A DNA stretch of 64,000 nucleotides from the NCBI GenBank assembly GCA_001792895.1, contig MARA01000011.1, positions 1,240,001-1,304,000 of the forward strand, written 5' to 3'. The notes below the pieces were generated by a model. The model saw only the letters and a program-made list of their open reading frames with translations. It searched no databases and was not told where the DNA came from. A program made the translations under genes and the position numbers. Below, piece by piece: positions 1 through 12,175 of the stretch (the stretch's first letter is position 1; each line of letters begins with the position of its first letter). This DNA is from Lentinus brumalis. Lineage: Eukaryota > Basidiomycota > Agaricomycetes > Polyporales > Polyporaceae.

Positions 1-711
1 TCGCACACGTTCGTGATTGGTGTATCTACCGGTGCGGGCTGCACGCTCACGAGCCTCTCATGGTCGTGCGGAAGAAGCTCTGGCCTGCGCGATACAAAAC
101 GCAAGAATTTGAGTTAGAATGGGCGACCTATAGATAACACATTCTTCCCTTGGACCCACCATGCGGCGATTAGAGGCAAATCCGCGTCTCGTCCGGGCGA
201 CACGACAAAGTTGACGATCTCGGTGTTCGCCCTCACGCTGACAACTGCGAAGGCGGCGACATAGGCCAGGAGGTCTCTGGGCAGATGCATGCCTGTGCAG
301 GCCGTATAACGCTCTAAGCCCGAGTGCTGGAGAAGCTGAGAGGTATTATGGGGAGGATGTGGTTCAAGAACGAAGTCGCGCGCGTCAAAACCGACGACGC
401 TGATCCATTCCATAAGAGGAAGCTGTTTAAGTTCGCGAGGGGCACCTGGCCCGTGCCCTGGAGCAGCCTGGTCAGCTGCCCCGGCTACTTCCAGGCGATA
501 TATACCACTCAAGCTCGTGAGGATCTACCTATCCCCGCATTACTCGTTCCCCACGACATAGGTGACAATGGCTACTACTGAGACCCTCGCCCAACACCCC
601 CCGGCAAGTGAGTAGCGCCGCGAGCTTGAAGGAGCAGCTGCGTGCTCATGTGCATACTTCACATCCCCGTGGAATGCCACCGCAGTGAAGGTCGGCGGAC
701 GCAGACTCTCG
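1..711. other. No supported gene (5' edge)
   Basis: No recognisable gene. A 132-codon frame exists on the minus strand (about 512 to 114), but it begins at a TTG rather than an ATG and shows no family I know. It could be the last exon of a gene whose other exons I cannot resolve. Confidence 0.4.
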
Positions 712-1080
712 ATGACCTCGCGCCCCAAACCCGCTATGCCTTCCCCGTACGTGCGCCCACCCCAGCATCACAGTCAACAGCCCCTCCTACTGACGCTCAC
801 TCCCAGCGAGGCCCAGAAGGCTACCCTGCCCACAGTAGACACCCCGCCCGACTACCCCCGCCCCGCCCCGCCCGGCGAGCAGCCGCCTCCACACCACCAG
901 GAGGAGGAGGTGCCGAAGAAGAAGCAGGGCACCGGCGCGGATGACCACGAGCGGCGGCTCCAGGAGAGTCTATACCGCAAGGCAGAGCAGAACAGGCCGA
1001 AGAAGGACTTCCAGTCTGGTCCCAAGAACGTCGGCGGCGCGCGCATCAGCCAGCCGACTGCTAAGCCCTTCGCTATCTGA
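712..1080 (+). CDS. Small proline- and lysine-rich protein, unknown function
   Basis: The predicted product has 102 residues from two exons (712-746 and 807-1080) if the GTACGT..CAG intron at 747-806 is removed. Without splicing the frame also stays open. The middle is rich in proline and acidic residues. The C-terminal half is charged, with repeated Lys/Arg/Gln, and ends in a short Gln-Pro-Thr-Ala-Lys-Pro tail. No signal peptide or membrane segment is visible. I chose ATG 712 because the upstream in-frame start is only a GTG. I recognise no domain. The composition suggests a disordered small nuclear or cytosolic protein of the kind basidiomycetes carry in many copies. That is inference, and the gene itself is only moderately supported. 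Confidence 0.5.
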   Translation: MTSRPKPAMPSPYVRPPQHHSQQPLLLTLTPSEAQKATLPTVDTPPDYPRPAPPGEQPPPHHQEEEVPKKKQGTGADDHERRLQESLYRKAEQNRPKKDFQSGPKNVGGARISQPTAKPFAI

Positions 1081-1448
1081 GGATTGGCCTTGACGATGGT
1101 AGCGCGGGCACTCAATACCTGAACACGCCCATTGTCTCAGCCATGCTGAACCACGATGGCGGTGTACGATTAGCGAGGTCAACCTGTACATGCTTGTACG
1201 ATATGGAGAAGGAGGAAACGATCTGCAGACGGCGACAGCCCTGTACCATTACTTACTTGTTACTTACCACCAAATACCGCAATACGATGTTGTGACCCTC
1301 GAGACGAGGATGCGCGTGAAGTATGAACGCGGACGCATATATTGGTCGCGTGGGCATGTGCATGGATGTGTGCATGGGTGCGATGCGAATGGAAAGCGAA
1401 GAATACAGGACGATGGCGATGGTGAGACAACAACAACACTCCTCTCTT
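1081..1448. other. Intergenic, converging 3' ends
   Basis: Space between the 3' end of the small plus-strand gene and the 3' end of the L28e gene. I see only probable 3' untranslated sequence, including a few repeated TTAC tetranucleotides near 1250-1270. Confidence 0.5.
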
Positions 1449-2433
1449 TTACGCGGAGGCGGCCTTGGCCTTCTTCCCCGAGCCTTCCTCGGTGGTGCGG
1501 CCTTCTTCTCCTTCTTCGCCTCGATGAGGGCAGAGACGCGCGCAAGGGCAGCCTAGGACGGTCCTTGTGTTAGCCCACTGTACGCATAGCAGACAGAGTG
1601 TATAACGAAAGATGGACAGCCATAAAAAGAGGAAGAGGAAGGCATGTGAGCCCCAAAGAGTCGGGCAACCGCGGCGAGTTTCGAACGGGACCCGATAGCG
1701 ACATGGCGCGTGCCCGGTGAAGATTGATCGATCTTCATCCGGACCTCGTAATCTTGCACATCTGTCCACACCCAACTGTTGTGTAATGCCTTGCGGCGCT
1801 CCAGCGGGCTCTAGTTGGTGCTTTTCTAGGATATAGAGAACGGAAGTCGGTCCAGACTTGTGACCGAGGAATGGAAGTTGCAGGGGAATACCAAAGCAGA
1901 CCATGGAGAAGGGACACATGTGTGGAGAAGTACTCACGGCTCTGAGGTCAGGGCGGTATCCGCGCTTGGCGAGCTTCGCAGTCACACCGGCGGCACGGCG
2001 GGCACCCGAGCGGGGCGGATGGTGGTGGTAGTGAACGCGGGGTTGACGGCGTGGGGGGAAGCACCCTTCTTGCGGGTAAGGAGCTGGATGCCGGACTCAG
2101 TGTCCTTGACCACGATCGTCTGTGGAAGCTGTATGAGCGCATGTCGCATGGTATTTCGTCGAGCGAATGAGACAGACCTTCTCGTTGGCAAGACCGGAGT
2201 ACTTGAACGAGTGGAGGTTCGTCAAGTTGCCCTACAAACTCACAGTTGAGTCGGACACACGGTGCAAGAAGAGCGCGGAAACGCACGGGCTCCTTGGAGA
2301 GGATGGGGCCCTCCGGGACGCGCTTGACGAGGAACGCGTTCGAGTTCTGTCGACCGAGTCAGACATGCGCACCGTGCGCGACGTTTGGAGAGGGACGTAC
2401 GCGGAGAAGGAGCCACTGGAGATCGGAGGACAT
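1449..2433 (-). CDS. rpl28: 60S ribosomal protein L28e (eL28)
   Basis: This is a structural protein of the large cytosolic ribosomal subunit. Five exons on the minus strand: 2433-2401, 2346-2287, 2231-2178, 2119-1938 and 1552-1449. The N-terminus MSSDLQWLLLR, the block GNLTNLHSFKYSGLANEK and the segment AKRGYRPDLRA are characteristic of eL28, and the product ends in a Lys/Ala tail (GKKAKAASA). The first exon is only 11 codons, as is common in ribosomal protein genes. Two sites are out of frame. Near 2012-2015 (a run of four G/C) and near 1493-1502, one extra base each is needed. With both, the spliced CDS is 435 nt (144 residues) and all intron phases fit. S. cerevisiae lacks this protein, so its presence fits a basidiomycete. 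A true pseudogene is unlikely because every conserved block is intact. Confidence 0.9.
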
Positions 2434-2816
2434 CTTGAGGACGGTGCTGTACGCTACTTTTCGGACGGGCGGGAACGTCGGCGGTGGTGGCTGGCTGGAA
2501 CTATGCAGGTCACAAACACCGCCAAACACCCGGCAACCGCCAGTCGGCTCTCGGGCCGGCCACCTAGCCGACCGCCCATGCACTCACTTCTGCGTTCCAC
2601 ATACCGGTTGTGGTTATCCTCGCGTACCCTTGTTCGTGGCGCCAGACATGGGTCTCCTGCGAGGAAGGCTCTGTTGCCGTAAGCACCAGGTAAGCGAGCC
2701 AGCCGACACTTAAAAGCCCAGCTACCCCGTCCCACGGGAGTCCGCCCTTCAAGTCCTCAAGTCGCCGCTACCCCAAGCCCTCAACTTCAAGCTAGCTCCC
2801 CGCCATTATACCTGCG
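2434..2816. other. Divergent promoter region
   Basis: 383 bp between the divergent starts of the L28e gene (minus) and the small helical protein (plus). It probably holds both promoters. I see no clear TATA box. Confidence 0.5.
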
Positions 2817-3260
2817 ATGTTTCCCGAGTCGTACGCCTTCGTTCCTCGCCTAGACAAGCGCAAGGAGCGCCGCTCGATGTCCATGCAGTTCAAGGTACGG
2901 AGGCGGTCAGAGTTCCCGCCGCCGCCGTCCCCTCTCGGCAAGAGCTCCATGACCACCATCGAGGAGAACGGCAAGGAGCAGCCCAGTCTGCTCCGCACCC
3001 GCGACGACCACAGCATCTCCTCGCTCCGGGGCCACAAGCGTACCGGCACTGAGGTGTTCCCATCGAGGGAACCAGGTGAGCCCGTCACCAGCCTGCGAGT
3101 AGGTGCAAACCAGTACTGACCAGCCGCTCTAGCACGCCTGGAGGACCTGCTCACAAAGGTCGAGAAGAAGACCGCTGAGCAGGTCACTAAGGAGCTCGAG
3201 GAGTTCCAGCAGTGGGCGACCTCCATGCTCGACGACCTCCTCGGGCCACAACGAGCCTGA
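2817..3260 (+). CDS. Small charged protein with C-terminal helix, unknown function
   Basis: Two exons (2817-3075 and 3133-3260, intron GTGAGC..TAG) give a 128-residue protein. The first two thirds are basic and Ser/Pro-rich, with a short poly-proline tract near residue 40. The last exon encodes an amphipathic, coiled-coil-like helix (repeated Leu, Glu and Lys around LEDLLTKVEKKTAEQ) that ends shortly before the stop. There is no signal peptide or membrane segment. The helix suggests a protein-protein contact, but I do not recognise the family. Start and intron are supported by an uninterrupted frame and consensus splice sites. Confidence 0.6.
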
Positions 3261-3935
3261 CTTTCTCTTATGTGCCCCTTCGTGCGTTCCCCAGACCCTT
3301 AATTTCGTCCAACCGTATGCTGACCATGACGCTCGCCCGGCATGCGCACAGTGATATTGCGTCACGCCAGCCCCAGGGCGGCGTGCCTTGCTGTACACGT
3401 ATCCTCCTTGGCCGACTTCGAAGCTGCTGCATGATATCCTCTCCCGTATGAGAACCCCACGTATCGCTATGGTTTATGGTAGTCACAGATCCTATGACCG
3501 CGGAGACTCCGCGCCCCGGAGATTCCCATCCTATCCACGCAAGCAACCGAGGCACGCTGCCAAAGTTGTCCCTATCCTTACGTTCGTGTCCAGACTTGGC
3601 GCACAGAACCGCACATCCTCCTGCCCATTCCATGACTAGGATCCCACATGTCTCCGCTACTTCGCTACTTCTATGCTCCTCCGTTGACGTACGTTATTGC
3701 TCTTACGTTGCGCCGTCTCAATGCCCAGTACTGTTACTACTGTACTCAGCACCCGGCAACTCACGCCTGTCGAACTCCACGCCCGCTACCGGATAGGGTG
3801 GTCACCGCGCTATCCGTCCAAGGAAAGCAAGTGATATACAGAAGCAATTACCCGAGCACATTACGGTGGTGAATACAGGATTATCCTAGATTTGAGCGCA
3901 TCGTGCATCATGCGGCGTGTACTGTCATGCAACGT
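3261..3935. other. Intergenic
   Basis: 675 bp between the 3' ends of the helical protein and the glycosyltransferase-like gene. Short overlapping frames only; I see nothing I can name. Confidence 0.45.
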
Positions 3936-5919
3936 CTACCAGAACCGATTCGTGTCCGCCGGGATATCCTTCGCCATCCGCAACATGACGATATTCGACG
4001 TCAAGCTCGAGAACTACAGCGACGAACGAACGTCAGCATCCAGCTACACCGCAGCGAGCAATCAAGCCAAGCGAACGTACCCCATTGCCAATGAGCACCT
4101 GCGCGCGCTGCCCGATCAGCATGTCCACCGACTGCGCGACATACTGCTGCTCCCAGCTCAGCGACAGCTCCCGACTGCTCGCGATCTTCTCCCACCCGCC
4201 CATCTTGTACATCGCCTCCTTCAGCTCCGCGATCCACGGCCGCTTCCCGTTCGTCATGATGTACACGTTGTTCAGCCCCTTGCCCGCAGGCGACGCGCGC
4301 ACCTCCGCCACGCGGTCGACGATCTGCTGGATGTCCGGGAAGCAGCGCCGCAGGTAGATGTTCTTGCCCTCCTCCGTGTACTCGCCCCACCCCGCCGGCG
4401 CCGGCGGGTCGAAACGGTCGGGCAGCTCCGGGAATTGGTTGAACCCGTTCCATTCTGACGACCAGCGCGCGAAGTGCATGCAGTGCCCCTCGAAGTCGCC
4501 CCGCCGGATGTGGAGGACGAGCAGCCCGGGTATGGTGGTGTAGGGGTATGCGCTGGGGCGGGAGAAGAGGTTGGAGTACCAGAAGTCGCGGGTGAAGAGG
4601 TGTCGGTTGGCAAGGTAGCCGTCCTCGATAAGTTCGGACCAGCGGAATCCAGTGATGACCGGGGAACGCTTGAACGAGTCCCACACGCCGAGTATTCGCT
4701 TGCTCCCGAACATCCTGTACATAGCCATTGGTGAGCAAGGCACAGACAATCGGCGGCGCGAGACGACTGACCAGATGCTCCATATTTGTGCAGAAATCTC
4801 ATTGATCTCCACGCATCGCGGGAGGGCATTGAGCTTCTCAACCCACGCTTTCAGGATGACGCCTCCGTCGACCGTCGCGTCGATTTTGTATACTTCGTCG
4901 CTCATGATTACCTCCTTCTCGGGACATACTTCGTCCCAATACTCCTTGAGAACCGCGCGAGGAGCAGGGTCGCCGGGCGGCCAGGGCCCGCCTGCTGCAG
5001 GACCTGCAAAATCAGCGGTAGATAATCAGCGATCACATCCTTGATTGGACTGCTACAGAGAATACGGTACGCCGCGTCTCGTTCGTTACAAGGAGACATG
5101 TCGAGTGCGAGGAGCCAGGGAATGCATGTGCTGACTCGCCGGGGATGGCGCATGGAGACAGATCGGTACCTCCGCGGTACAACAAGGAAACGCGTGCAGC
5201 ATGAAGGGAGAAGGGGAGTTCGGAACGTCCGGCGCGTCCATATCATCAAGGTAGGACTCACCTCTGAGCTGTACGGAGATGGGTATACGGGAGGGTATGA
5301 GATGTCCGTTGAAGTCGCTGTAGTCGGACCCGTCCCTATTCCAGGTATAGTTGTCGAAGACGAATCTGTCCGAGCCATCAGACCAGCCCGAGGAGCACTC
5401 ACAAGACGTCTGCTTACGCCCGACCCGACTCGTGTGCCAGATGCGCGTTCAAGAGGTGCTCCTGCAGGGCATTACCCCACCCGGATGCTGGTAGTCGCCC
5501 CATCAGCCGTCGCCAGCAGAGTCCGCGCAGGCATACGTACAGTGCACATGGTTTGCGTACCAGATGTACTTGCCATGCCGTCCCTCGGGGTAGGGCAGGT
5601 CCGGGTTGTGCTGGGGCAGCCGGAGCTCCGCCTGGTGGTACTTCTCGTACAGCGGCGGCTTCCTGTTCACGTCGACGACCTCCTCCACAAGCGGGACAAG
5701 CGAGTCTGCGCGCCAGAAGAGATGCACGGTTCCGATGCAGACTATGGCGAGGACTAGAAGACGAAGGATGCGTTTGGTGTAGAGGCGCGTGTACCACGGC
5801 TGGTTGTCCCAGCGGCGGAAGCCAGCGCTGTGTTGTCCATGGCGGTCGGAGGAGTTGGTGGGGAGCATGCTGCGTCCCGACGTCGAGCTCGAGAGCCTCT
5901 GCGACAGCGAGCGGAGCAT
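3936..5919 (-). CDS. Type II membrane protein, O-fucosyltransferase-like family
   Basis: Six exons (5919-5541, 5487-5418, 5365-5262, 5003-4772, 4714-4081, 4013-3936) sum to 1497 nt, a 498-residue protein. A cytosolic N-terminus of about 65 residues is followed by one hydrophobic anchor (RILRLLVLAIVCIGTVHLFW), so the rest should face the Golgi/ER lumen. Lumenal blocks include GWGNALQEH, FVFDNYTWNRDG, GGPWPPGD and the motif LHIRRGDFEGHC, which resembles the nucleotide-sugar-binding Arg-rich motif of GDP-fucose protein O-fucosyltransferases. The last exon ends MAKDIPADTNRFW. This block order matches a basidiomycete family usually annotated as O-fucosyltransferase-like; donor and acceptor are not proven. 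The intron 5261-5004 is long (258 nt) for this genome and could hide a small exon. Start: first ATG before the anchor. Confidence 0.75.
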
Positions 5920-6266
5920 GGCGACTACCAGGGCGTGAGCTGGCGTGCGTCGTCGACGAGCAGGACGAGCTGCAAGCGGTCGCCGTTCCCCGGCCCGCGA
6001 GCCATTCGCGCCTGCTATAACAGGCAACTCGATAGAGTACTGGCCACAGTACTCAGCTACTTACCACCATCTTCCGCGAGACTATTCGTGCGCAAGGTGC
6101 AATGGAGCGCAGGCTAGCGCAGGCTAAAAGGTCGGATAAGTACATAGATGGCATTGGCAATGGCAGGCAATTTGAATGAGACTGCGGTCTTAAGGTGAGC
6201 GTTCTCCGCAAGTGCATGATGTACATCCACACAGCAGCTGATTCTCTGCATAATGCTTAGGTGCCT
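5920..6266. other. Intergenic, promoter of glycosyltransferase-like gene
   Basis: 347 bp between the start of the glycosyltransferase-like gene and the 3' end of the DUF3140 gene, both on the minus strand. No other gene seen. Confidence 0.5.
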
Positions 6267-7237
6267 CTACGCAGCAGTATCGAAGTCGTCTTCGCCATTG
6301 ACCTTGTACTTCTTCCGAGGACGTTCCTGCTTGTCCACCTCCCCATCCTCGCTTGCATGATCCGGAATGTCAACTTCGTTGTCGACATCGGCTGCTGCAG
6401 CGGGTTCATCGTCGTCAAGCTTGCGTTTCTTGCCGTCTGTGCCTTCGTCGAGCTTCTTTTCCTCGTTCCTGTCGTCCTCTGGGAGCTCAGATGATTCCAG
6501 GTTGGGCTCCTTCGAGTCGTCGTTGTGAAGACGCGTTTGTGGAACCTCCGACTCTCCCTCATCGACCTTCGTGGCTCTGATTTCCTCAGGCTGGTCACTG
6601 CTGTCGCCGCTCTTGTCCTTCCGGTCATCCTCCGCATTGTCGTTCTCTTCGTCCAAGGCCTTCACCGAATCCTGCAGCCGAGTGTCAGACAGTACAGTTA
6701 CGGGCGCGTTGTCGATGCCACAACTCACGTGGCCCCAATTCTTCAAACTGCGTGGTGGGTCAAGTCAATTGCGGCCAGGTGAAGAGAAGGATGGAGATGC
6801 GCACCTGATCGTGCTCTTGGTGTTTCCCAACTCATCGCGAGTTTTCGTCTCCTTCAGCTTGTCCTCCTGCGCAAGGTGTCTTTTCGCGTAGCTGGTAAGG
6901 ATCGCCCGGAGTCAGCTGGACGAAGCAGTGGACATGCTGGACCGCAAGCTACCCACCCAACGACCTTGTGCATGTGCTCGATATCATCCTGCCGGTCGCA
7001 TCATCAGTCTGGGGAGAGCGCAAGACGCGCGAACGGTCAACGTACATCGTCGTACTTCTCCGGGTCCTTCGTGGGGTTCTTGCGCAAAATTTCGACGATC
7101 TTGTGACCGCTCTCTATGCCGACGCCTGTCCCCGCTTTCCTGCTCTTCGGGTCCTCCAGCCACGCCTCGAGCTCCTCAACAGTCATGTTGACCTCCTCAT
7201 TGAACTGCGCGATCACCTCTTCCTTCGACTTGACCAT
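6267..7237 (-). CDS. DUF3140 domain protein with acidic C-terminal tail
   Basis: Five exons (7237-7046, 6988-6957, 6891-6805, 6747-6729, 6671-6267) sum to 735 nt, 244 residues. Residues 1-110 form the DUF3140 region: the block QFNEEVNMTVEELEAWL, then GTGVGIESGHKIVEIL, HMHKVVGYAKRHLAQ and the terminal LKNWGHD. These are the conserved blocks of that family. The domain is found as a stand-alone protein in bacteria and fungi, and its molecular role is unknown to me. Residues about 115-244 are a hydrophilic Asp/Glu/Lys-rich tail with two basic clusters (KKRKLDDD and RPRKKYKV) that look like nuclear localisation signals. The 32 nt and 19 nt exons are very small but are required to rebuild the conserved blocks. 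Confidence 0.82.
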
Positions 7238-8076
7238 GGTGGGACGAAGAGGTGCGGGGTGAGGGCGGAAGAGAGAGCGTTGGTATTTGCGGCGAGCGAT
7301 GTGAGTAATTTATACATTTTCTGAGCTTGAGGATGACAGATTCGTGCTAATTGCCTGTCAAGTAGACGCAGAGTATCCTTGAGGAAAAGGTCTTTCCATA
7401 CATCGCTCAACGCGCCACAGCTGTCACAGCGGACAGCGGACAGCGGACGTTCGTGAATAGAGGATGTTTGAGGATGACCGCCTCGTCTGTGTACTTGTGT
7501 CGGCTTGGTTGATCCGCGGCCCGCAGCATTCTATGTAACTTGCTTCGCTGCCAACCACAACGGGTTCGAGAAGTAGTTCACTAGATTTCAACATCTTCGT
7601 ATGCACGTCCCCATGGCTCCTCAGCGCTCAGCCTACATACTGGACATTTGAAAGTCAGTTGATTCGCTTACATATCCATAGCAGAAAGACGTGCTGACCA
7701 GTGTCTTGGTCTTTCCACAGATATATACCAGCCGTACGTATGCACATTCTATGCGACGACTACTACTACTAGAGAGCAATCGTTCATCTCGGCACGTCTA
7801 CGGCATCAGTACGAAGACCCCTGAATGCGGGAACAGCCGCAGCCGTCTAAACCCCTCGAGGTCGACCGCACGGACACATCCTACCCACGTTGCTGCGTCA
7901 ATAGGCCCACGAATCGAACATCGACCTCTACGCTTGTTGTTACATATATCTAGCGCTCTTGCCAAAGGTGAAATACCAGACCGGACCGCCGCAACTCTCC
8001 GTGTAGGTGAAATATGATGTACGCCTGACCTCCGTCTTCTATATGATTGACATGCTTCGACAGGGCGCCCACCAGC
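7238..8076. other. Divergent intergenic region
   Basis: About 840 bp between the divergent DUF3140 and alpha-glucosidase genes, expected to carry both promoters. A short imperfect repeat (cagcggacagcggac) lies near 7428-7446. I see no gene. Confidence 0.5.
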
Positions 8077-11000
8077 ATGACGCTACATAAAGAGCGGGCG
8101 ATTGCCAATGTAGTCCCAGTCGCTCGTGGAGACCTTGGTGTGCCTCATCGTCTCTCACACCGCCTCCTGTTCGTCATGCTCGCGACGGTGTTGACATACC
8201 TCCTAATCTGGAGAGGCGCATTCGCACGGAACACGTCTTCACTCTCGAGTGCACTGACGGGTCCGGCCACAACACCGAACGAAACCTTCTCTCGCAATGT
8301 CTCGTCATGTCCAGGTATGTGCGCACACTGTTCACCACTGTCCCGACGTTTCTCTCATAGCTCCATGCTCGTACAGGCTACACCCTGTCCGCGCTGCGGG
8401 AGACCAGGAGCGGTCTCACGGCGGAATTGAACCTTGCCGGGCCTGCCTGCAACGCATTCGGACGTGACGTCGCCAAACTGACCTTACAGGTCACGTACGA
8501 CACTGATACGCGGTCCGTGAATTCGCGCTCCCTTCCCCCGCATCACCTCCTGACAAAACAGAATCTGACTACTAGACTGCATGTGAACATTTACGACACG
8601 GCCAAGTCGCAGTTCACTATTCCACCTTCGGTGATCCAACTTGGAGCCGGTTCGAACGACCCTGCCCTGAAGCACACGTCCGACCTCGTGTTCAACTACG
8701 AGTCTTCCCCCTTCGCCTTCTGGGTCACGCGGCGGTCCGATCCAGACGCGCAGCCTCTCTTTGACACTCGTATCTCCTCCCTGCCGCCGACTCCTATCCC
8801 GCCCATCAATGCTACCGACAATAGCACTGCTCTCGATGGGTTTCCACTGGTCTTTGAGGATCAGTATTTACAACTGGCGTCTGCGCTGCCGTATGATGCG
8901 AACATATACGGTCTGGGTGAAGTCGTCGCCAGCAGTGGATTTCGTCGTGATGTAGGCACTCGTGGTGGCACGGGCACGATTCAAACAATATGGGCACGCA
9001 ATGCGCCCGACCCTATCGACCAGAATCTGTGAGGTGGATAATGCTCTCACCAGTGGCGACGTTGCTGAACGATCCACCTACAGGTACGGTTCGCACCCAA
9101 TCTACATGGAGCACCGTTTCAATGAGACTACAAAGAAATCGCGCTCGCACGGTGTCTTTCTCTTCAGGTTCGTTCACGTACCTTCTGATATGGTCCATGT
9201 TCCGACCTTCGTCCGCTCTGTATACAGCGCCGCAGGGGAGGACATAATGCTATTCACGCCTCCTGCATCGAATGTCTCGCTCATCGAGTACCGGCTCATG
9301 GGAGGAACGCTCGACTTCTACTTCTTCTCCGGGCCCAGCCCACAGAACGTCATCGAGCAATATGGTGCGCTCGTCGGCCTCCCAACTTGGCAGCCATACT
9401 GGGGTTTCGGATTCCACTTGTGCAAGTGGGGATACGCAAGTCTCAGCGAGACCCGTGAGCAGGTGGAGAAGATGCGCGAAGCGAACATCCCGTTGGAAGT
9501 TATGTGGAACGACATTGACCTGTATCACGCATTGCGTGACTTCACGAGCGATCCGGTGAGTTTCCCGGGGGATGAGATGAGGAGCTTCATCCGGGATTTG
9601 GTGAGTATACGGTGGTCTGGATTGCGGCGATACCAGGGGTCGCTGACTTGCTGTCTAGGGCGCGAACAACCAGCACTACATACCTATAGTGGACGCGTCC
9701 ATTGCGCATGTGACAAATGACACTGATGTCGTAAGTCTTAGCACACCGTTGTTACTGTATGTCTATTCTAACTATACGTACTCTCCATAGTACGATCCGT
9801 ACACGCGCGGCGTCGAACTGCAAGTTATCAGTCCACGCTGCTCGCACTGCGCTCAAACTCATTTAGTAACACAGAGACGTATGGACCAAGAACCCCGACG
9901 GGTCAGACTACATTGGGTTGTTCTGGCCGAAATACACTGTGGGTCGCTTGCATTTCAGGGCACATTACGTCGCGTTCATCGCTCTGTATATATTCAGGTC
10001 TTCCCAGATTGGTTCGCCAAGCATACCCTCACGTACTGGACGGAGGCTCTGGCAAACTGGTCCAAGGCCGGAGTCGAGTTTTCGGGCATCTGGCTCGATG
10101 TCAACGAGCCCGCGTCCAAATGTGATGGTTCTTGGTGAGGACCCAATTAACGCGACCAAACAATATACTTGCTCACTTCCACGTCGAACAGCGGAACTGG
10201 TGCTGACTATTCAAACCTGACCTTGCCGTTCCTCATTCCCGGTGAGCCTGGTGACCTGGTGACGGATTGGCCAGAGGGGTAAGTCAGTTCCTCCGTTTTC
10301 ACGAGTACAAGCTGACTTCGATACAGCTACAACGTCACTATCTGGGGACCGAGCGGGAACATCACGATCAACGGGACATTAACTTACGGGAACAACGGCA
10401 CGGGCCAAACGACCGCCCTGGCCCGACGTGGAGTCGGTGCTGGCAATCAACCGGACGTTGACTTGAATGATCCTCCATATGCAATCCATAACGGTATGCC
10501 CTATAGGCACGGGAACGGTACTTTCCTTCACTCACAAACGTGGCATAGCATTCGGGCCAGTATGGTCAGGAACCGTCGCGACGAACGCAACGCACGCTGG
10601 CGGCTACGTGGAACTCGACGTACACAACCTCTGGGGACTGATGGAAGAGAAGACTACCCACCTCGCGCTCCTCTCCATCCGTGCAGGCAAGCGCCCCTTC
10701 CTCATCTCGCGCTCGACATTCGCATCCTCGGGCAAGTGGACGGGTCACTGGCTCGGGGACAACTTCTCGAAATGGTCGTACCTGCATCACAACATACAGG
10801 GCATCCTTCAATTTCAGCTCTTCCAGATCCCGATGGTCGGTGCGGACGCGTGTGGATTCAATGGCAATACCGACGAGGAGCTCTGTAATCGGTGGATGCA
10901 ACTGAGCGCGTTCACGCCGTTCTACAGGAACCATAACGTCAAGAGCGCGATCCCGCAGGAGCCATATCGCTGGGACAGCGTCGCGAATGCTTCGCGGACT

Positions 11001-11796
11001 GCGATGCAGGTTCGCTACAGTTTGCTCCCGTACTGGGTGAGTTCCAGTCAATATTGGGAAGTCAATACAAGTGCGCTGACCCCACGTCGTCGACGGCTCG
11101 CAGTACACGCTCTTTGCGAACGCTTCGACTCGTGGCACGCCCCCAGTCCGCGCACTCTTCTTCGAGTTCCCGGACGAGCCAGAGCTCTTCGACAACGACA
11201 GGCAATGGATCATCGGCCGCGACATCCTCGTCACGCCCGTGCTCACCCCCAACGTGTCTACAGTCGACGGAATCTTCCCCGGGCGCGGCTCCGTCGTCTG
11301 GCGCGACTGGTACACGCACGAGGTCGTCAACGCCACCGCGGGCGCGAACACCACCCTGGACGCGCCTCTTGGGCACATCAACGTACACGTCCGGGACGGA
11401 GCTGCGATCCTCCTGCACGCGGAGCCCGGGTACACGACGGCGGAGACCAGGGCAGGCCCGTATGCGCTGCTCGTGACACAGGATGCGAGCGGGCACGCGT
11501 TCGGCACTGCTTATGTGGATGACGGGGAGAGCGTGCCCCCGACCCCGAGCACGACGATCACGTTTCGGGCGCAGAAGGGCCGGGTGGTGATCAGCGCGAC
11601 GGGCGACTTTACGGTCGAGCAGAAGCTGGATACGGTGACGGTGCTGGGTGTCGGTGCGAAGAAGCCAGGGAGAGTGACGTTGGATGGGGAGGTGGTGCAT
11701 GAGGCGAGCTGGGAGTTTGATGCTGGGCTGGGGAGGTTGGTCGTGAAGGGCTTGGGAGTGGACCTCAATCATGGGGCGTCGTTGACATGGGCTTAG
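8077..11796 (+). CDS. GH31 alpha-glucosidase, secreted or membrane-anchored
   Basis: Hydrolyses terminal alpha-glucosidic bonds of maltose- or starch-type oligosaccharides (family knowledge). Thirteen exons (8077-8314, 8377-8512, 8576-9028, 9084-9167, 9228-9600, 9659-9730, 9791-9819, 9875-9938, 9998-10134, 10192-10278, 10327-10493, 10549-11036, 11104-11796) sum exactly to 1006 codons. The catalytic nucleophile is the Asp of WLDVNEP (about residue 517). The acid/base Asp lies in GHWLGDN (about residue 684). Other GH31 blocks are NIYGLGE, WQPYWGFGFHLCKWGY and VGADACGFNG. Many Asn-X-Ser/Thr sites fit secretion. From ATG 8077 the hydrophobic stretch begins about 30 residues in, giving a signal anchor. 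From ATG 8176 it would be a normal signal peptide. The intron at 9820-9874 uses a GC donor. No frame errors. Confidence 0.92.
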
Positions 11797-12175
11797 TGGT
11801 TATCTGCACGTAGGACAGGAAGGACAGAACTTTATTATTTTACTGGATGCCACTTACCTCGCGTCCATATGGTCGGTGAAGTGCACTCGTGGCGCTCTGC
11901 TGCAGCCCTCCAGTCCATCAGCTGGGTGCGATAAGACTCCGTTACGCACCTCGCCTTCTCCTTCCCCTGGATACTAGATTTCTCTGGGAACGAGCGCATT
12001 TCACAGTCCTGCAACGTCTCGTTGAAGGGCGCGTTCGGGAGCAGATTATCAGCACGGAGGTCATGACAGCGTCGTTCCTCAACACAATTTCCCATAACCA
12101 TGATACATACAACGTCCGGATACCGAGTACTGATGGGCGATGTTGCGCCACCTAGATGATAGTAGTCTCGTACGA
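11797..12175. other. Intergenic, converging 3' ends
   Basis: 379 bp between the alpha-glucosidase stop and the isomerase stop on the opposite strand. I see only probable 3' untranslated sequence. Confidence 0.5.

Noticed and set aside
1449..2433. L28e as a pseudogene
   Set aside because: The two frame breaks are single missing bases, all conserved blocks and splice sites are intact, and the same kind of error occurs in other essential genes here.
10566..11507. 313-codon minus-strand open frame
   Set aside because: It lies opposite the last exons of the GH31 gene, whose catalytic blocks are on the plus strand; it is a shadow of GC-rich coding sequence.
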